A DNA stretch of 64,000 nt from JAVBME01 sp031552765. Its GTDB lineage: Bacteria; Bacillota; Negativicutes; Acidaminococcales; JAISLQ01. Of this stretch, positions 1-7,900 are shown one piece after another. The notes beneath the pieces were generated by a model. The model searched no databases and had not been told where the DNA came from. It saw only the letters and a list, made by a program, of their open reading frames with translations. The stretch lies in the NCBI GenBank assembly GCA_031552765.1, contig JAVBME010000008.1:228552-292551 (forward strand). The letters run 5' to 3'. Numbering within the stretch: the stretch's first letter is position 1; the number at the start of each line of letters is the position of its first letter. A program made the position numbers and the translations under genes.

Positions 1-96
1 CTTTTCCCTTGTTTTTCCCGTGCTTTATTGAGATACATTATTAATTTTATCATATTTGGTAAAATTAATATATCAGGGATGTGCCAGAAAAAATCT

Positions 97-120
97 CGGG
101 GGCTGCGTTTGCAGCCCCCG
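97..120 (-). terminator. Intrinsic terminator after the flhB-like gene
   Basis: Reading the minus strand, a perfect 10-bp GC-rich stem (CGGGGGCTGC / GCAGCCCCCG) with a four-base loop is followed by AGATTTTTT. It starts two bases after the stop codon of the last gene of the cluster, so it probably ends the ylqG-ylqH transcript. Confidence 0.85.
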
Positions 121-121
121 G

Positions 122-427
122 TCACACTTCACGCCCCAGGCTTTTGCTCATGGCAAGCAGTTTGTCGGTACGGTAAACGTACGACAGCACTTCCGCCACC
201 GCTTTATACAGTTCGGGCGGTATCTCGCTATCAAGCTCGATAGCCATCAGCATTTGCGCCAAAGCCTTGTTCTGATATACCGGCACGGAGTTTGTTATAG
301 CGGTCTGCAAAATATTTTCCGCTGTCACGCCCCGGCCTTTCGCCACGACTTTTGGCGCTCCGTCGCCTTTGACGTCATAGCTCAGCGCCACTGCCTGTTT
401 TATTTCTTTTCCCTTACCGTCTGGCAT
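122..427 (-). CDS. FlhB C-terminal-domain-like cytoplasmic protein (YlqH/FhlB family)
   Basis: A 101-residue soluble protein that matches the cytoplasmic piece of the flagellar export switch protein FlhB. The AVALSY and APKVVAKGRG segments correspond to the FlhB region immediately after its NPTH self-cleavage site, and there are no membrane segments or NPTH motif. Stand-alone copies of this domain (YlqH in Bacillus) sit downstream of rnhB, as here; their role is not firmly established, and substitution for the cleaved FlhB fragment has been proposed for the family. The start is supported by GGAG seven bases upstream of the ATG. It lies 11 bases after the FliK-like gene and is followed by a terminator, so it is the last gene of the unit. 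Confidence 0.82.
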   Translation of the reverse strand: MPDGKGKEIKQAVALSYDVKGDGAPKVVAKGRGVTAENILQTAITNSVPVYQNKALAQMLMAIELDSEIPPELYKAVAEVLSYVYRTDKLLAMSKSLGREV

Positions 428-438
428 GTAAGTACTCC

Positions 439-2340
439 TTATACAACCAATATGCTATTGAGCCTCATATCCGTCATTTCCAGCGCCTGCTCGATTTCCG
501 GCACAAAGCGGGAAAACTCCTTCATCCCCTCCGGGTTTTCGAAAACGACCCTGACATCAAGAAGGTTTTCCTGGTAAAGATGGAAAATGGCGGTAACAGT
601 ACCGGTATGTTCCGGCGTCGTATTGATACGCAGCCAAGTCTCGGCGTTCTTCGCGCCGCCGCCAGAACCCGAGTCTTCTTTTTCATGGTAAATATTGAGA
701 TACACGGGCTGGTTTTTCTCCTGCCCGTCCGGCGCCAGGTAAAAGACAAAAGAGCTTTGTATATGCTGCATGCTTTTGTCGCCGGGCAGTTGGGTGGTAC
801 GCGCCAGGCCGGCCGCGATGTCACGCAGGGAATTGGCCCAGGTTTCCACCTGTTGCTTGGAGTATTGCAGGCTTTCACTGTTTTTTACCAGTTTATTAAA
901 AGCTTCCAATTCCGACATGCCGTCGTCTTGAAAAATGCCTTCTTTTCCGGCCAAACGCTGCAAAGCTTTTTGCAGCAGGGAAAAATCATCCGGTTTTTTT
1001 ACGATATCTTTTATCATATTAGCCAGCAAAGAATGCAAAACAGCCTTATCGCCGGCAGACAAATTATCCGGGTTCTCGCTCAGCGTTTGCCAGGCCCTTG
1101 CCAGTTCCGGCTTTTGGGCGCTTTGCTTTTCTATTTCACCGCCCAGTTTTTGCATGGTTTCCATAAAGCGGGCTATATCTTGCGGTTTTACTTCCGGCCC
1201 GGCCTTAACAGCCGGCAGGTTTTCTTTGACCAGCGACAGAAGGTTGCCACCCTCTTTGGGCTTGGCCTCTCCCTGCGCGGGAGGCGCTTGTTTCCCTGCC
1301 TCCTGGCTTTTTACTTCTTCGCCTTTCACAGGCGTTTCCTTTAATATATGCACCAGTTCGGCCAGTGAATCTTTCCCCACTACTTCAGACAGGCCTTTTA
1401 CCACTGTGGCGTTGCGGAAAAAGTCTACTGTAGAATTTTTCGCCGCCGGTACTTCTGTTTCGGCTTTTAGGGGTTGCTCGCCAGTATGCTTTTGCTGCGT
1501 GCCTTGCTGCCGCAAAGTCTGGCTGTTTATAGTAGTGCCCTGTTCACGCTGCGGCATTGGCGTAGGCGCGGCTTTTTGTTCCGTCGGCCGGGTATCGGCG
1601 CCCTTGGGTTGCTCCTGGGCGGTCGCCTGTTTATCGGCATTTTTAGGCGCTGCCTCTTCCGGTTTTGCCATATTTTCGCCCGGCATAGGCGCTTGCTGCC
1701 TAGTCTCCGTCTGGGCGGGCGCTTTGCCGTCCTGTGGCAAAGCAGCCTCTTCGGTCTCACCGTTTTGGCCAAGCGTTTGCAGTTGTTTTACTATCGCGGC
1801 GCCGTCTTTGGTGCTGATGCTTTCCAGCAGCTTTTTTATCAGTTGGGCGTCAAGTTTTTCCGCCACCGCTTCCTTGGTTATCGGCATATTAGGCAATTGC
1901 GGCAGTTTTTGTTTTACCGCTTCTTTTGCCGCCGCCTCTTCCGGCGACGCTTCATTGAGAAATTCGGCTATGGTAGAGAGCGTTTCCGCCAGTTTGTGCA
2001 AGTTACTGGCAACGTCTTTTTGCCCCTGTAAAAGGTTGGACAAACCGCCGCTAAGGTCTGTTACTGCCGTCTTATCGGAGAAAAGTTGTCTTATCGCATC
2101 CTTTAGGCTTTGCGGCATACTGTCGAGCGCCTTTTGCGCTGAACCGAGCTTGTCGGCCAATTCTTTCAAAAGGGCGTTTACCTCATCCTTGCTGGCCATT
2201 TTTATATCGGCAGGCACGCTTTGAGCCGGCGCCGCCTGAGCGGTCTCCGACGCCGGCACAGCCTCCTGCTTTGCCGCGTCAGTGTTTTGAGCGCTATTTA
2301 TAAGGTTATTCAGTTGCTGTACCACGCTTTGAATGTTCAA
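439..2340 (-). CDS. FliK-like hook-length-control domain protein (YlqG position)
   Basis: About 633 residues. The N-terminal two thirds are low-complexity, rich in Ala, Gln, Glu, Lys and Pro, and probably unstructured. The last 130 or so residues (from about FVFYLAPDGQEKNQPVYLNIY) look like the compact C-terminal domain of flagellar hook-length-control proteins. It lies between rnhB and the FlhB-like gene, the Bacillus ylqG position. Pairing a FliK-like protein with an FlhB C-terminal fragment mirrors the FliK-FlhB interaction of flagellar export, but no other flagellar gene is visible here. An in-frame GTG at 2355 is itself part of the Shine-Dalgarno sequence; the TTG at 2340 lies eight bases after GGAGG and is the better start. 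It overlaps the rnhB end by 35 bases. Confidence 0.72.
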   Translation of the reverse strand: MNIQSVVQQLNNLINSAQNTDAAKQEAVPASETAQAAPAQSVPADIKMASKDEVNALLKELADKLGSAQKALDSMPQSLKDAIRQLFSDKTAVTDLSGGLSNLLQGQKDVASNLHKLAETLSTIAEFLNEASPEEAAAKEAVKQKLPQLPNMPITKEAVAEKLDAQLIKKLLESISTKDGAAIVKQLQTLGQNGETEEAALPQDGKAPAQTETRQQAPMPGENMAKPEEAAPKNADKQATAQEQPKGADTRPTEQKAAPTPMPQREQGTTINSQTLRQQGTQQKHTGEQPLKAETEVPAAKNSTVDFFRNATVVKGLSEVVGKDSLAELVHILKETPVKGEEVKSQEAGKQAPPAQGEAKPKEGGNLLSLVKENLPAVKAGPEVKPQDIARFMETMQKLGGEIEKQSAQKPELARAWQTLSENPDNLSAGDKAVLHSLLANMIKDIVKKPDDFSLLQKALQRLAGKEGIFQDDGMSELEAFNKLVKNSESLQYSKQQVETWANSLRDIAAGLARTTQLPGDKSMQHIQSSFVFYLAPDGQEKNQPVYLNIYHEKEDSGSGGGAKNAETWLRINTTPEHTGTVTAIFHLYQENLLDVRVVFENPEGMKEFSRFVPEIEQALEMTDMRLNSILVV

Positions 2341-3109
2341 ATATCTCGCCTCCACTTAACAAACTTTTAAGCGGTTCAAAAGTTTTCCTATGCGCTGGAG
2401 TCGCGCCCATAGCGGCAATAGCCTCCATGTGCTGGGCTGTCCCGTATCCCTTATTGCCCAAAAAACCGTAACCGGGATACAATTCGTCCAAACCGGCCAT
2501 GATCCGGTCCCTGGTGACTTTTGCTACTATGGAAGCCGCTGCGATAGACGCGCTTAAACTATCTCCATGTATTAATGATATCGTAGGAAAGGGCAACTTT
2601 GTTAAGGGCATAGCGTCGATAAGAGCGCAGTTCGGGCGGACGGGCAGTGACAAAAGAACTTTTTCCATACCGGTGAGCGTCGCCTGATAAATATTGACCT
2701 TGTCGATGATCTCGACGTTTATTATCTCGACAGATACAGACACGGCCTCCTCCATTATCTCATCAAACAACTGCTCCCGCAGTTTTTCTTTGACCTGCTT
2801 AGAGTCGTTGAGGCCATAAAACAAGCGCCCTTCCGGCAAGATGACCGCCGCCACCACCAAAGGGCCGGCCAACGGGCCTCGTCCCGCCTCGTCCACGCCG
2901 GCGATATAGCGGCGCCCTTCCTGGCGCAGTTTATTTTCATAGTTATACATGCAATTGAGGCGGGCTAACTCTTTTTGCTCCCGTTCCAGTTTCCGTTCAT
3001 AGGAAAGCAGGAGTTTTTGCACGCCCGGCCGGGGATCTAGGCTCAGCTCTTCAAGTATTTCTCTCACAGGACTGGCGGCCAGTAACTCTCTTATTTCCGA
3101 CAATGTCAT
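2306..3109 (-). CDS. rnhB: Ribonuclease HII
   Basis: A 267-residue type 2 ribonuclease H, which cuts the RNA strand of RNA-DNA hybrids and removes single misincorporated ribonucleotides. The catalytic core begins with YIAGVDEAGRGPLAGP (about residues 67-82), giving the DEAGRGP motif with the first Asp-Glu pair. A later Asp follows in ALIDAMPL, and another motif in HGDSLSASIAAASIVAKVTRD. About 65 residues precede the core, a helical N-terminal extension common in Firmicutes RNase HII that is thought to bind substrate. It lies between rbgA and the FliK-like gene, and its 3' end overlaps the latter. A terminator hairpin separates it from rbgA upstream. Confidence 0.95.
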   Translation of the reverse strand: MTLSEIRELLAASPVREILEELSLDPRPGVQKLLLSYERKLEREQKELARLNCMYNYENKLRQEGRRYIAGVDEAGRGPLAGPLVVAAVILPEGRLFYGLNDSKQVKEKLREQLFDEIMEEAVSVSVEIINVEIIDKVNIYQATLTGMEKVLLSLPVRPNCALIDAMPLTKLPFPTISLIHGDSLSASIAAASIVAKVTRDRIMAGLDELYPGYGFLGNKGYGTAQHMEAIAAMGATPAHRKTFEPLKSLLSGGEIFEHSKRGTATE

Positions 3110-3132
3110 AGCCTTGTACCTCTTTTGTTTAT

Positions 3133-3157
3133 AAAAAAAGCCCGCAAAGGGCTTTTA
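3133..3157 (-). terminator. Terminator at the end of rbgA
   Basis: On the minus strand AAAAGCCC-TTTGC-GGGCTTTT is followed by a run of T. The stem begins at the rbgA stop codon itself, so the hairpin overlaps the coding end. It should attenuate read-through into rnhB. Confidence 0.75.
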
Positions 3158-4012
3158 TATTTTATCCAAAGATATGCGCCCCAAAAGTCCGGCGCGGAAT
3201 TCTTTTAAAATAAGCTGGCTGGTTTTTTTATTGTCGGTCAAACCGCCGGACAGCAGGCAGCCGCGTTTTATCGCAATAGCGGCAAACAGTTCTTGTGCGT
3301 TTACAAACGCCGCCGGCTCGACCGCATAGCGTTCCGAGAGGCAAACAGGATACTCCTGCAATAAATAATCCAGCAATAGCAGGGCTGCCTCTTCAACGTC
3401 AAAAACTTCGTCTTTTATAGCTCCGGTCACCGCCAGGGAAAAAGCGGCGCCTTTATCTTCAAACTTAGGCCACAGCACGCCGGGGGTATCTAGTATCTCA
3501 AGGCCGCCGCCGGCTATTATCCATTGCTTGCCGCGGGTGACGCCCGGCCGGTCGGCTATCTGTACTTTCGCCTGCCCGCCCGACAAGCGCTTGATCAGCG
3601 AAGATTTTCCAACATTTGGTATACCTGCTATCATGGCGCGGACCGGCCGGTTTTTCACGCCGCGCGCCCGCCATTTCTGCAAAATGGGTTCCGCCGTTTC
3701 TTTCAGTACTGCCAGCAACTGTTTTATGCCCTTGCCTTTGGCCGAATCCAGTTGCACTACAGGCAGTTTTTTCTCCGCAAAAAAGTCCAGCCAGCCAGCA
3801 GTAACCGCCGGGTCGGCCAGGTCGGTCTTGTTGAGGACTATTACTTTGGCTTTTTGCCCAATGACTTCGCGCAAAAGCGGGTTTGAACTGGCCTGCGGTA
3901 TGCGCGCGTCCAGCATTTCCACGACTACGTCGACCAGCTTTAGGTTTTCTTCTATCATGCGCTTGGCTTTGGTCATATGACCGGGGAACCACTGCACGTT
4001 CAATTGGCGCAC
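3155..4012 (-). CDS. rbgA: Ribosome biogenesis GTPase RbgA (YlqF)
   Basis: A 285-residue circularly permuted GTPase that acts late in assembly of the large ribosomal subunit. The permuted order is visible: the G4 motif NKTDL (about residues 61-65) precedes the P-loop GIPNVGKSS (about 127-135), which precedes the G3 motif DTPGVL. The N-terminus WFPGHMTKAKRMI is the signature start of the YlqF family. The last 80 or so residues form the helical RNA-binding domain. It lies 32 bases downstream of lepB in the same direction, the order found in many Firmicutes. Confidence 0.95.
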   Translation of the reverse strand: MRQLNVQWFPGHMTKAKRMIEENLKLVDVVVEMLDARIPQASSNPLLREVIGQKAKVIVLNKTDLADPAVTAGWLDFFAEKKLPVVQLDSAKGKGIKQLLAVLKETAEPILQKWRARGVKNRPVRAMIAGIPNVGKSSLIKRLSGGQAKVQIADRPGVTRGKQWIIAGGGLEILDTPGVLWPKFEDKGAAFSLAVTGAIKDEVFDVEEAALLLLDYLLQEYPVCLSERYAVEPAAFVNAQELFAAIAIKRGCLLSGGLTDNKKTSQLILKEFRAGLLGRISLDKI

Positions 4013-4044
4013 AACATCACCTCAAAAATTATAGGCGCAACCTG

Positions 4045-4572
4045 TCAGGGCAAGGTGCGCCAGGCGTCCAGCGGCCAAAAAACAACGGACGCTTTTCCTT
4101 TTATCATATTCAAAGGAACAAAACCCACATCGGCAAACCGGCTGTCGTCCGAATTGTTCCTGTTGTCGCCCATGACAAAAACATGCCCTTTGGGAATGAC
4201 GGCTTTATTATAGGAACCGCGGGTGGCCTCCAAAATGTAATTTTCTTCTTTGAGTTCGCCGTTCACATATACCCGGCCGCTTCTTATTTCTATGGTATCG
4301 CCGGCAGTCGCTATGACGCGTTTGATAAAGTCACGGCTGGGATCGCGCGGATATTTAAAGACGATTATTTCGCCTTTTTTCGGCTCGGTGAACATATATA
4401 TAAATTTAGTAACGATAAGCCGTTCATGGTTTTTGAGCGTAGGCAGCATGGAAGGACCTTCCACCATATACGGCTCTACGACAAAAGTACGGATGACCAG
4501 GGCCAGCGCTAACGCAATTATTATAGAAATGGCCCAATCTTTTATTTCGGCCTGCCAATTTATACCGGCCAT
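4045..4572 (-). CDS. lepB: Signal peptidase I
   Basis: A membrane-anchored serine protease of about 175 residues that cleaves signal peptides of exported proteins. One N-terminal membrane segment (IKDWAISIIIALALALVIRTFV) precedes the catalytic domain. The nucleophile Ser sits in VEGPSMLPTL, the general base Lys in RDFIKRVIA, and the box E segment in GHVFVMGDNRNNSDDSR. The size is typical of short Gram-positive SipS-like enzymes. The GTG at 4581 abuts the AGGA ribosome site too closely; the ATG at 4572 gives about ten bases of spacing and is preferred. It lies between rplS and rbgA, the usual Firmicutes order. Confidence 0.94.
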   Translation of the reverse strand: MAGINWQAEIKDWAISIIIALALALVIRTFVVEPYMVEGPSMLPTLKNHERLIVTKFIYMFTEPKKGEIIVFKYPRDPSRDFIKRVIATAGDTIEIRSGRVYVNGELKEENYILEATRGSYNKAVIPKGHVFVMGDNRNNSDDSRFADVGFVPLNMIKGKASVVFWPLDAWRTLP

Positions 4573-4601
4573 TTCTCTCACGTCCTATCTAAAAAATATA
4601 G

Positions 4602-4620
4602 AGGCGGCCAACGGCCGCCT
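4602..4620 (-). terminator. GC hairpin in the rplS-lepB gap
   Basis: A perfect 8-bp inverted repeat (AGGCGGCC / GGCCGCCT) with a three-base loop is followed on the minus strand by CTATATTTTTT. It may be a second, weaker terminator or an mRNA-stabilising hairpin before lepB. Confidence 0.5.
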
Positions 4621-4631
4621 TACAAGAAAAC

Positions 4632-4655
4632 AAAGGGGCCGCAGCCAGCCCCTTG
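4632..4655 (-). terminator. Intrinsic terminator after rplS
   Basis: On the minus strand AAGGGGC, a short loop and GCCCCTT are followed by TGTTTTCTTG, directly after the rplS stop. It is partial at best, because lepB follows in the same direction. Confidence 0.6.
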
Positions 4656-4660
4656 AATAT

Positions 4661-5002
4661 TTATCGCCTTTCGCGGATACGCGCCGCTTTACCGGTCAAA
4701 TTCCTCAGGTAATACAGTTTCGCCCTTCTTACGATACCGCGACGGGCTACTTCCAGTTTTTCTATGCGTGGCGAATGCAGCGGGAAAGTCCTCTCCACGC
4801 CTACGCCATAAGAAACGCGCCTTACGGTGAACATTTCGCGCACTACTCCACCTGAGCGGGAAATAACTACGCCTTCAAAAACCTGTATGCGTTCGCGGGT
4901 ACCTTCAACAACCTTCACATGCACGCGTACAGTGTCGCCAGGACGAAAATCCGGGATGTCTTTTTTCAGCTGTTCCTGCTCCAAAACCTCGATAATATTC
5001 AT
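4661..5002 (-). CDS. rplS: Large ribosomal subunit protein L19
   Basis: A 113-residue ribosomal protein that contacts 16S rRNA in bridge B8 between the subunits. The sequence MNIIEVLEQEQLKKDIPDF through FRPGDTVRVHVKV and the basic C-terminus RRAKLYYLRNLTGKAARIRE are diagnostic. The start is the ATG at 5002, with TGAGGAGG upstream; a longer in-frame reading adds 22 residues with no family counterpart. It has its own promoter just inside the end of the upstream methyltransferase gene, and an untranslated leader of about 70 bases. Confidence 0.97.
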   Translation of the reverse strand: MNIIEVLEQEQLKKDIPDFRPGDTVRVHVKVVEGTRERIQVFEGVVISRSGGVVREMFTVRRVSYGVGVERTFPLHSPRIEKLEVARRGIVRRAKLYYLRNLTGKAARIRERR

Positions 5003-5078
5003 AAAAATCCTCCTCAATTCATAGACGTTCTTGGACCAGCTTGGGTACAGCGGACCGCCCGTTTTCAATGACTAATAA

Positions 5079-5107
5079 ATTTTATCATATAATATTAATA
5101 TCTTCAA
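5079..5107 (-). promoter_or_regulatory. Promoter of rplS
   Basis: On the minus strand TTGAAG, a 17-base spacer and TAAAAT match the vegetative sigma consensus. The -35 box overlaps the stop of the methyltransferase gene. The leader to rplS (about 5003-5072) could host an autoregulatory L19 leader structure, which I cannot verify by eye. Confidence 0.65.
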
Positions 5108-5679
5108 GCCTTTTTATACCATTCTTCGCCGGCCAGCCTGTCGAGGATTATCGCGGCCGCGCTGCGGACACAAAGGTGGTTGTACTCCGACGGCCCGGTT
5201 ATCGGCTCTAGTATATAGTCAAATTTTGCCATTACCTCTTCGTCAATGCCCCAGCCTGTACCGAAAAGCAAAAGAAGCGGCCTGTCTTCTGTTTTTAGCA
5301 TGTTTCTCAGCACAGGGTACGGCACCGTATTGGGATACCGCCTGGCGTCGGTAGTGACAACTATAGGCTGCCGACCCGTCGCCTCTGCAACAGCGGCAAT
5401 AGCGTCATCGATACTGTCGATCAGCCGCACGCCCGACAATGCTTCGTTACGGTCAGGGTTGTATTCTTTACCATAGCCTGTTTGCCAGTAATCGAGTATT
5501 CGGCTGATTATATCCTGCTGGGTACGTAAGGGGTGTATGACATAGTAACGCTTTACGCCGTATGTACAGCAACTGCGCGCTATATCGTGTATGTCAAAAT
5601 TAGTGACGGCCGTCGCTACTACTTGCATATTTTTATTGTAAACAGGATAATGCACCAGACCCAAATATATATCGCCCAT
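5104..5679 (-). CDS. TrmD-adjacent SPOUT-superfamily RNA methyltransferase
   Basis: A 191-residue protein whose layout fits a knotted SPOUT methyltransferase. It starts with LVHYPVYNKNMQVVATAVTNFDIHDIARS and has a late glycine-rich loop LLLLFGTGWGIDEEV, followed by YNHLCVRSAAAIILDRL, which matches the cofactor-binding knot. Homologues of this uncharacterised family are commonly encoded next to trmD; the RNA target is unknown to me. Its ATG overlaps the trmD stop by one base, so the two are probably translationally coupled. Confidence is high for an RNA methyltransferase fold and low for the substrate. Confidence 0.8.
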   Translation of the reverse strand: MGDIYLGLVHYPVYNKNMQVVATAVTNFDIHDIARSCCTYGVKRYYVIHPLRTQQDIISRILDYWQTGYGKEYNPDRNEALSGVRLIDSIDDAIAAVAEATGRQPIVVTTDARRYPNTVPYPVLRNMLKTEDRPLLLLFGTGWGIDEEVMAKFDYILEPITGPSEYNHLCVRSAAAIILDRLAGEEWYKKA

Positions 5680-6419
5680 TAGCCCTCTTCATTCTGTTCG
5701 TTTATTATTTCCAGCAGCAATTTGCCGTCGCCATCACGCAGCTTGGCCGCCCGCAAAAGCTCCGGACGGTTTTCCATGGTTTTGCGTAGCGCCTCTTTGC
5801 GGCGCCAGCGCGCTATTTTGGCGTGGTCGCCAGACAGGAGGACTTCCGGCACACCACCTTCCTGCATGCTGGCCGGACGGGTATATTGCGGATATTCCAG
5901 TATCCCGCCGGTAAAGGATTCCTCCTCAGTGCTTTCAAGTTTGCCGAGCACCCCAGGCACCAGGCGGCAGATAGCGTCGCTCATGACCATAGCGGGCAAC
6001 TCCCCGCCGGTAAGCACATAATCGCCTATGGAAAAAACTGCGTCGGCGCTTTTTTTGATGCGCTCGTCAAAACCTTCATAATGGCCGCAAACAAAGATCA
6101 GCCCCGCTTCTTTTGCCAGTGCGCAGGCCTGGCCTTGATCAAACTGGCAGCCGTCCGGGGACAAAAGTATGACCGGAGCGCCGGGCAAAAGCGCTTTGGC
6201 TTTGCCTACAGCGTCAAGGAAGGGTTCGGGTTTCAAGACCATACCGGCCCCGCCGCCAAACGGCGCATCGTCCACCGTACGGTGCCGGTCGGTGGTAAAG
6301 TCTCGCGGATCTACAGTTATTACTTCAATAAGGCCGGTTTCCCGGCCCCTTTGTAAAATGCTGTGAGAAAAATTGTCTTCGATAAGGCCGGGGAAAAGGG
6401 TGACAAAGAGCAGCTTCAT
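5679..6419 (-). CDS. trmD: tRNA (guanine-N1)-methyltransferase TrmD
   Basis: A 246-residue SPOUT enzyme that methylates G37 next to the anticodon using S-adenosylmethionine, which prevents +1 frameshifting. Diagnostic segments are the N-terminal VTLFPGLIEDNFSHSIL, the DDAPFGGGAGMVLKPEP loop, and the knot region FVCGHYEGFDERI followed by SIGDYVLTGGELPAM. Length is normal for the family. Its ATG overlaps the rimM stop by four bases (ATGA), indicating tight coupling with the 16S maturation factor upstream and the second methyltransferase downstream. Confidence 0.97.
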   Translation of the reverse strand: MKLLFVTLFPGLIEDNFSHSILQRGRETGLIEVITVDPRDFTTDRHRTVDDAPFGGGAGMVLKPEPFLDAVGKAKALLPGAPVILLSPDGCQFDQGQACALAKEAGLIFVCGHYEGFDERIKKSADAVFSIGDYVLTGGELPAMVMSDAICRLVPGVLGKLESTEEESFTGGILEYPQYTRPASMQEGGVPEVLLSGDHAKIARWRRKEALRKTMENRPELLRAAKLRDGDGKLLLEIINEQNEEG

Positions 6420-6925
6420 TTGTCATCCTCCCATACCTGCGGCTCAACTGTCATTATTCTTTTTGCTATATCGATGTCTCTGATTACCTCTTTTATGGCC
6501 GGCAAGAGCATATCCGCCCGGTCCTTTTGGCGTACTACATAGACATCGTTGCCGCCTGATGGCAACACTTCGGCCAGTTGGCCCAGTTCACGCCCCGACA
6601 CATCGACAACAGCCATCCCCAACATGTCTTCTATATAATAGCGACCCTCCGGCAATGGCCCCAAGGCTGACCGGGAAGTAAAAACCCGTCTGTTTTTTAG
6701 TTTTTCCGCCTGCTCAATACTGTAGATACCGGAAAATTTCATCAGTATAAACTGCTTGTGGAAACGGGCGGATATAACTTTAAACAAGCCGGCGCCTTCC
6801 ACTTCAATCTCTTTTAAAGCCATGACCCGCTCAGGGAATTCTATAAGCTGTACCACACGCATTTCACCCCGCACACCGTGCGGGGCTACTATTTTGCCTA
6901 TTTCGACCTGCTTATCCTCCGGCAT
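6416..6925 (-). CDS. rimM: 16S rRNA processing protein RimM
   Basis: About 169 residues. RimM binds ribosomal protein S19 in the 30S subunit and assists maturation of the 3' domain of 16S rRNA. The N-terminal beta-barrel begins with EIGKIVAPHGVRGEMRV, and the C-terminal PRC-barrel contains YYIEDMLGMAVV and PSGGNDVYVV. The ATG at 6925 is preferred over an in-frame GTG at 6934 that overlaps the stop of the preceding gene, though the ribosome site is weak for both. The rimM-trmD order is conserved across bacteria. Confidence 0.94.
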   Translation of the reverse strand: MPEDKQVEIGKIVAPHGVRGEMRVVQLIEFPERVMALKEIEVEGAGLFKVISARFHKQFILMKFSGIYSIEQAEKLKNRRVFTSRSALGPLPEGRYYIEDMLGMAVVDVSGRELGQLAEVLPSGGNDVYVVRQKDRADMLLPAIKEVIRDIDIAKRIMTVEPQVWEDDK

Positions 6926-6930
6926 CGCTT

Positions 6931-7338
6931 TCACATCCGAAAAGCGACGACTTTGCCGTCATCCAGTAAAATCTCCGCGCCCATAAACTTGTGCAGGTCG
7001 TCGCCTATTTTTAAGGTAACGGTGCGGTCTAAGGCGCCCTGGTTTATTTCTGAGCCCAATTCCAGGCGCTCCAGCTGGTCGAGCCGTACCTGGGCGTCGC
7101 GTTGGAAATCCAGCCTTTTGAGCCGTTCGTTTTCGAGGTGGGCCCTAAGCTGCGGCAACGCCTGGGGATCTGTTTTTTCCTGTTCCTGAAGCATACGTTT
7201 GGCATGGAACTCCAAATGCTGCAACTCGAGATCCACATTTTTCAGAGCGTCGTTTATTTCGGCCGCCAACCGTTCTTTTAAAGCCGTAGTAACTTTTGCC
7301 TTGATGTTGACCGGCACTCTCAGCGTCATTTCTTCCAT
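6931..7338 (-). CDS. YlqD-family protein
   Basis: A 135-residue protein of the YlqD family, named after the Bacillus gene in the same position between khpA and rimM. It is mostly one long charged helix (about residues 15-95, heptad-like, for example LKNVDLELQHLEFHAKRMLQEQEK) followed by a small beta-rich end with VTLKIGDDLHKFMGAEILLDDGK. No catalytic motif is visible and no function is assigned. The neighbourhood of ribosome and tRNA maturation factors suggests a translation-related role by association only. Confidence 0.75.
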   Translation of the reverse strand: MEEMTLRVPVNIKAKVTTALKERLAAEINDALKNVDLELQHLEFHAKRMLQEQEKTDPQALPQLRAHLENERLKRLDFQRDAQVRLDQLERLELGSEINQGALDRTVTLKIGDDLHKFMGAEILLDDGKVVAFRM

Positions 7339-7353
7339 ACAAGTACCAACCTT

Positions 7354-7584
7354 TTAAACAATTTCCACCGATACTTTTACGTTTTCCTGGGCGGCCGCGG
7401 CTTTTACCACAGTGCGTATGGCCTTGGCAATGCGCCCCTGCTTCCCTATGACCTTGCCCATGTCTTCCGGCGCGACGCTAAGCCGAAGCGTGACGGCCGA
7501 GCCGTCTACTTCTTCTTCGACAGTTACCGCATCAGGATTGTTGACTAAAGATTTAGCCAACACTTCTACCAAATCCTTGAGCAT
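7354..7584 (-). CDS. khpA: KH-domain RNA-binding protein KhpA
   Basis: A 76-residue single KH domain. The GxxG RNA-binding loop is visible in MGKVIGKQGRIAKAIRTVVK. In other Firmicutes, KhpA partners with KhpB/Jag and binds many RNAs affecting division and envelope growth; that role is family knowledge, not seen here. The start has GGAGG ten bases upstream. It lies between rpsP and ylqD, the standard order. Confidence 0.93.
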   Translation of the reverse strand: MLKDLVEVLAKSLVNNPDAVTVEEEVDGSAVTLRLSVAPEDMGKVIGKQGRIAKAIRTVVKAAAAQENVKVSVEIV

Positions 7585-7589
7585 AAGAG

Positions 7590-7871
7590 TCAGTCCTCCT
7601 TCTTGCTACGCTTGGCGGCATCCCAACGGGCCAAAACACCTTCCTTGCTCAAAAGCGACCTTACAGTGTCGGTAGGTTGGGCGCCTTTGCCCAGCCATTC
7701 AATAGCCTTATCGGCATCCACTTTAACTATTGCCGGCTGTTTAGTAGAGTCATAGTAGCCAATGCTTTCTATGAAACGTCCGTCACGCGGGGAACGCGCA
7801 TCGGCGACAACGATACGGTAAAAAGGATTCTTTTTTGCACCCATTCTTTTAAGCCTGATTTTTACTGCCAT
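7590..7871 (-). CDS. rpsP: Small ribosomal subunit protein S16
   Basis: A 93-residue S16, a primary binder needed for 30S assembly. MAVKIRLKRMGAKKNPFYRIVVADARSPRDGRFIE is diagnostic; I quote only its start, MAVKIRLKRMGAKK. The start has GAGGAGGAG upstream. It follows ffh by 29 bases and precedes khpA by five, within the ylxM-ffh-rpsP operon. Confidence 0.97.
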   Translation of the reverse strand: MAVKIRLKRMGAKKNPFYRIVVADARSPRDGRFIESIGYYDSTKQPAIVKVDADKAIEWLGKGAQPTDTVRSLLSKEGVLARWDAAKRSKKED

Positions 7872-7900
7872 TACTAATTCTCCTCCTCTAAAACTCTTTA

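Noticed and set aside
935..2224. 429-codon open frame on the plus strand opposite the FliK-like gene
   Set aside because: It is a shadow of the repetitive, low-complexity minus-strand gene. Its product is rich in Ser, Cys and Phe without any domain, and there is no ribosome site.
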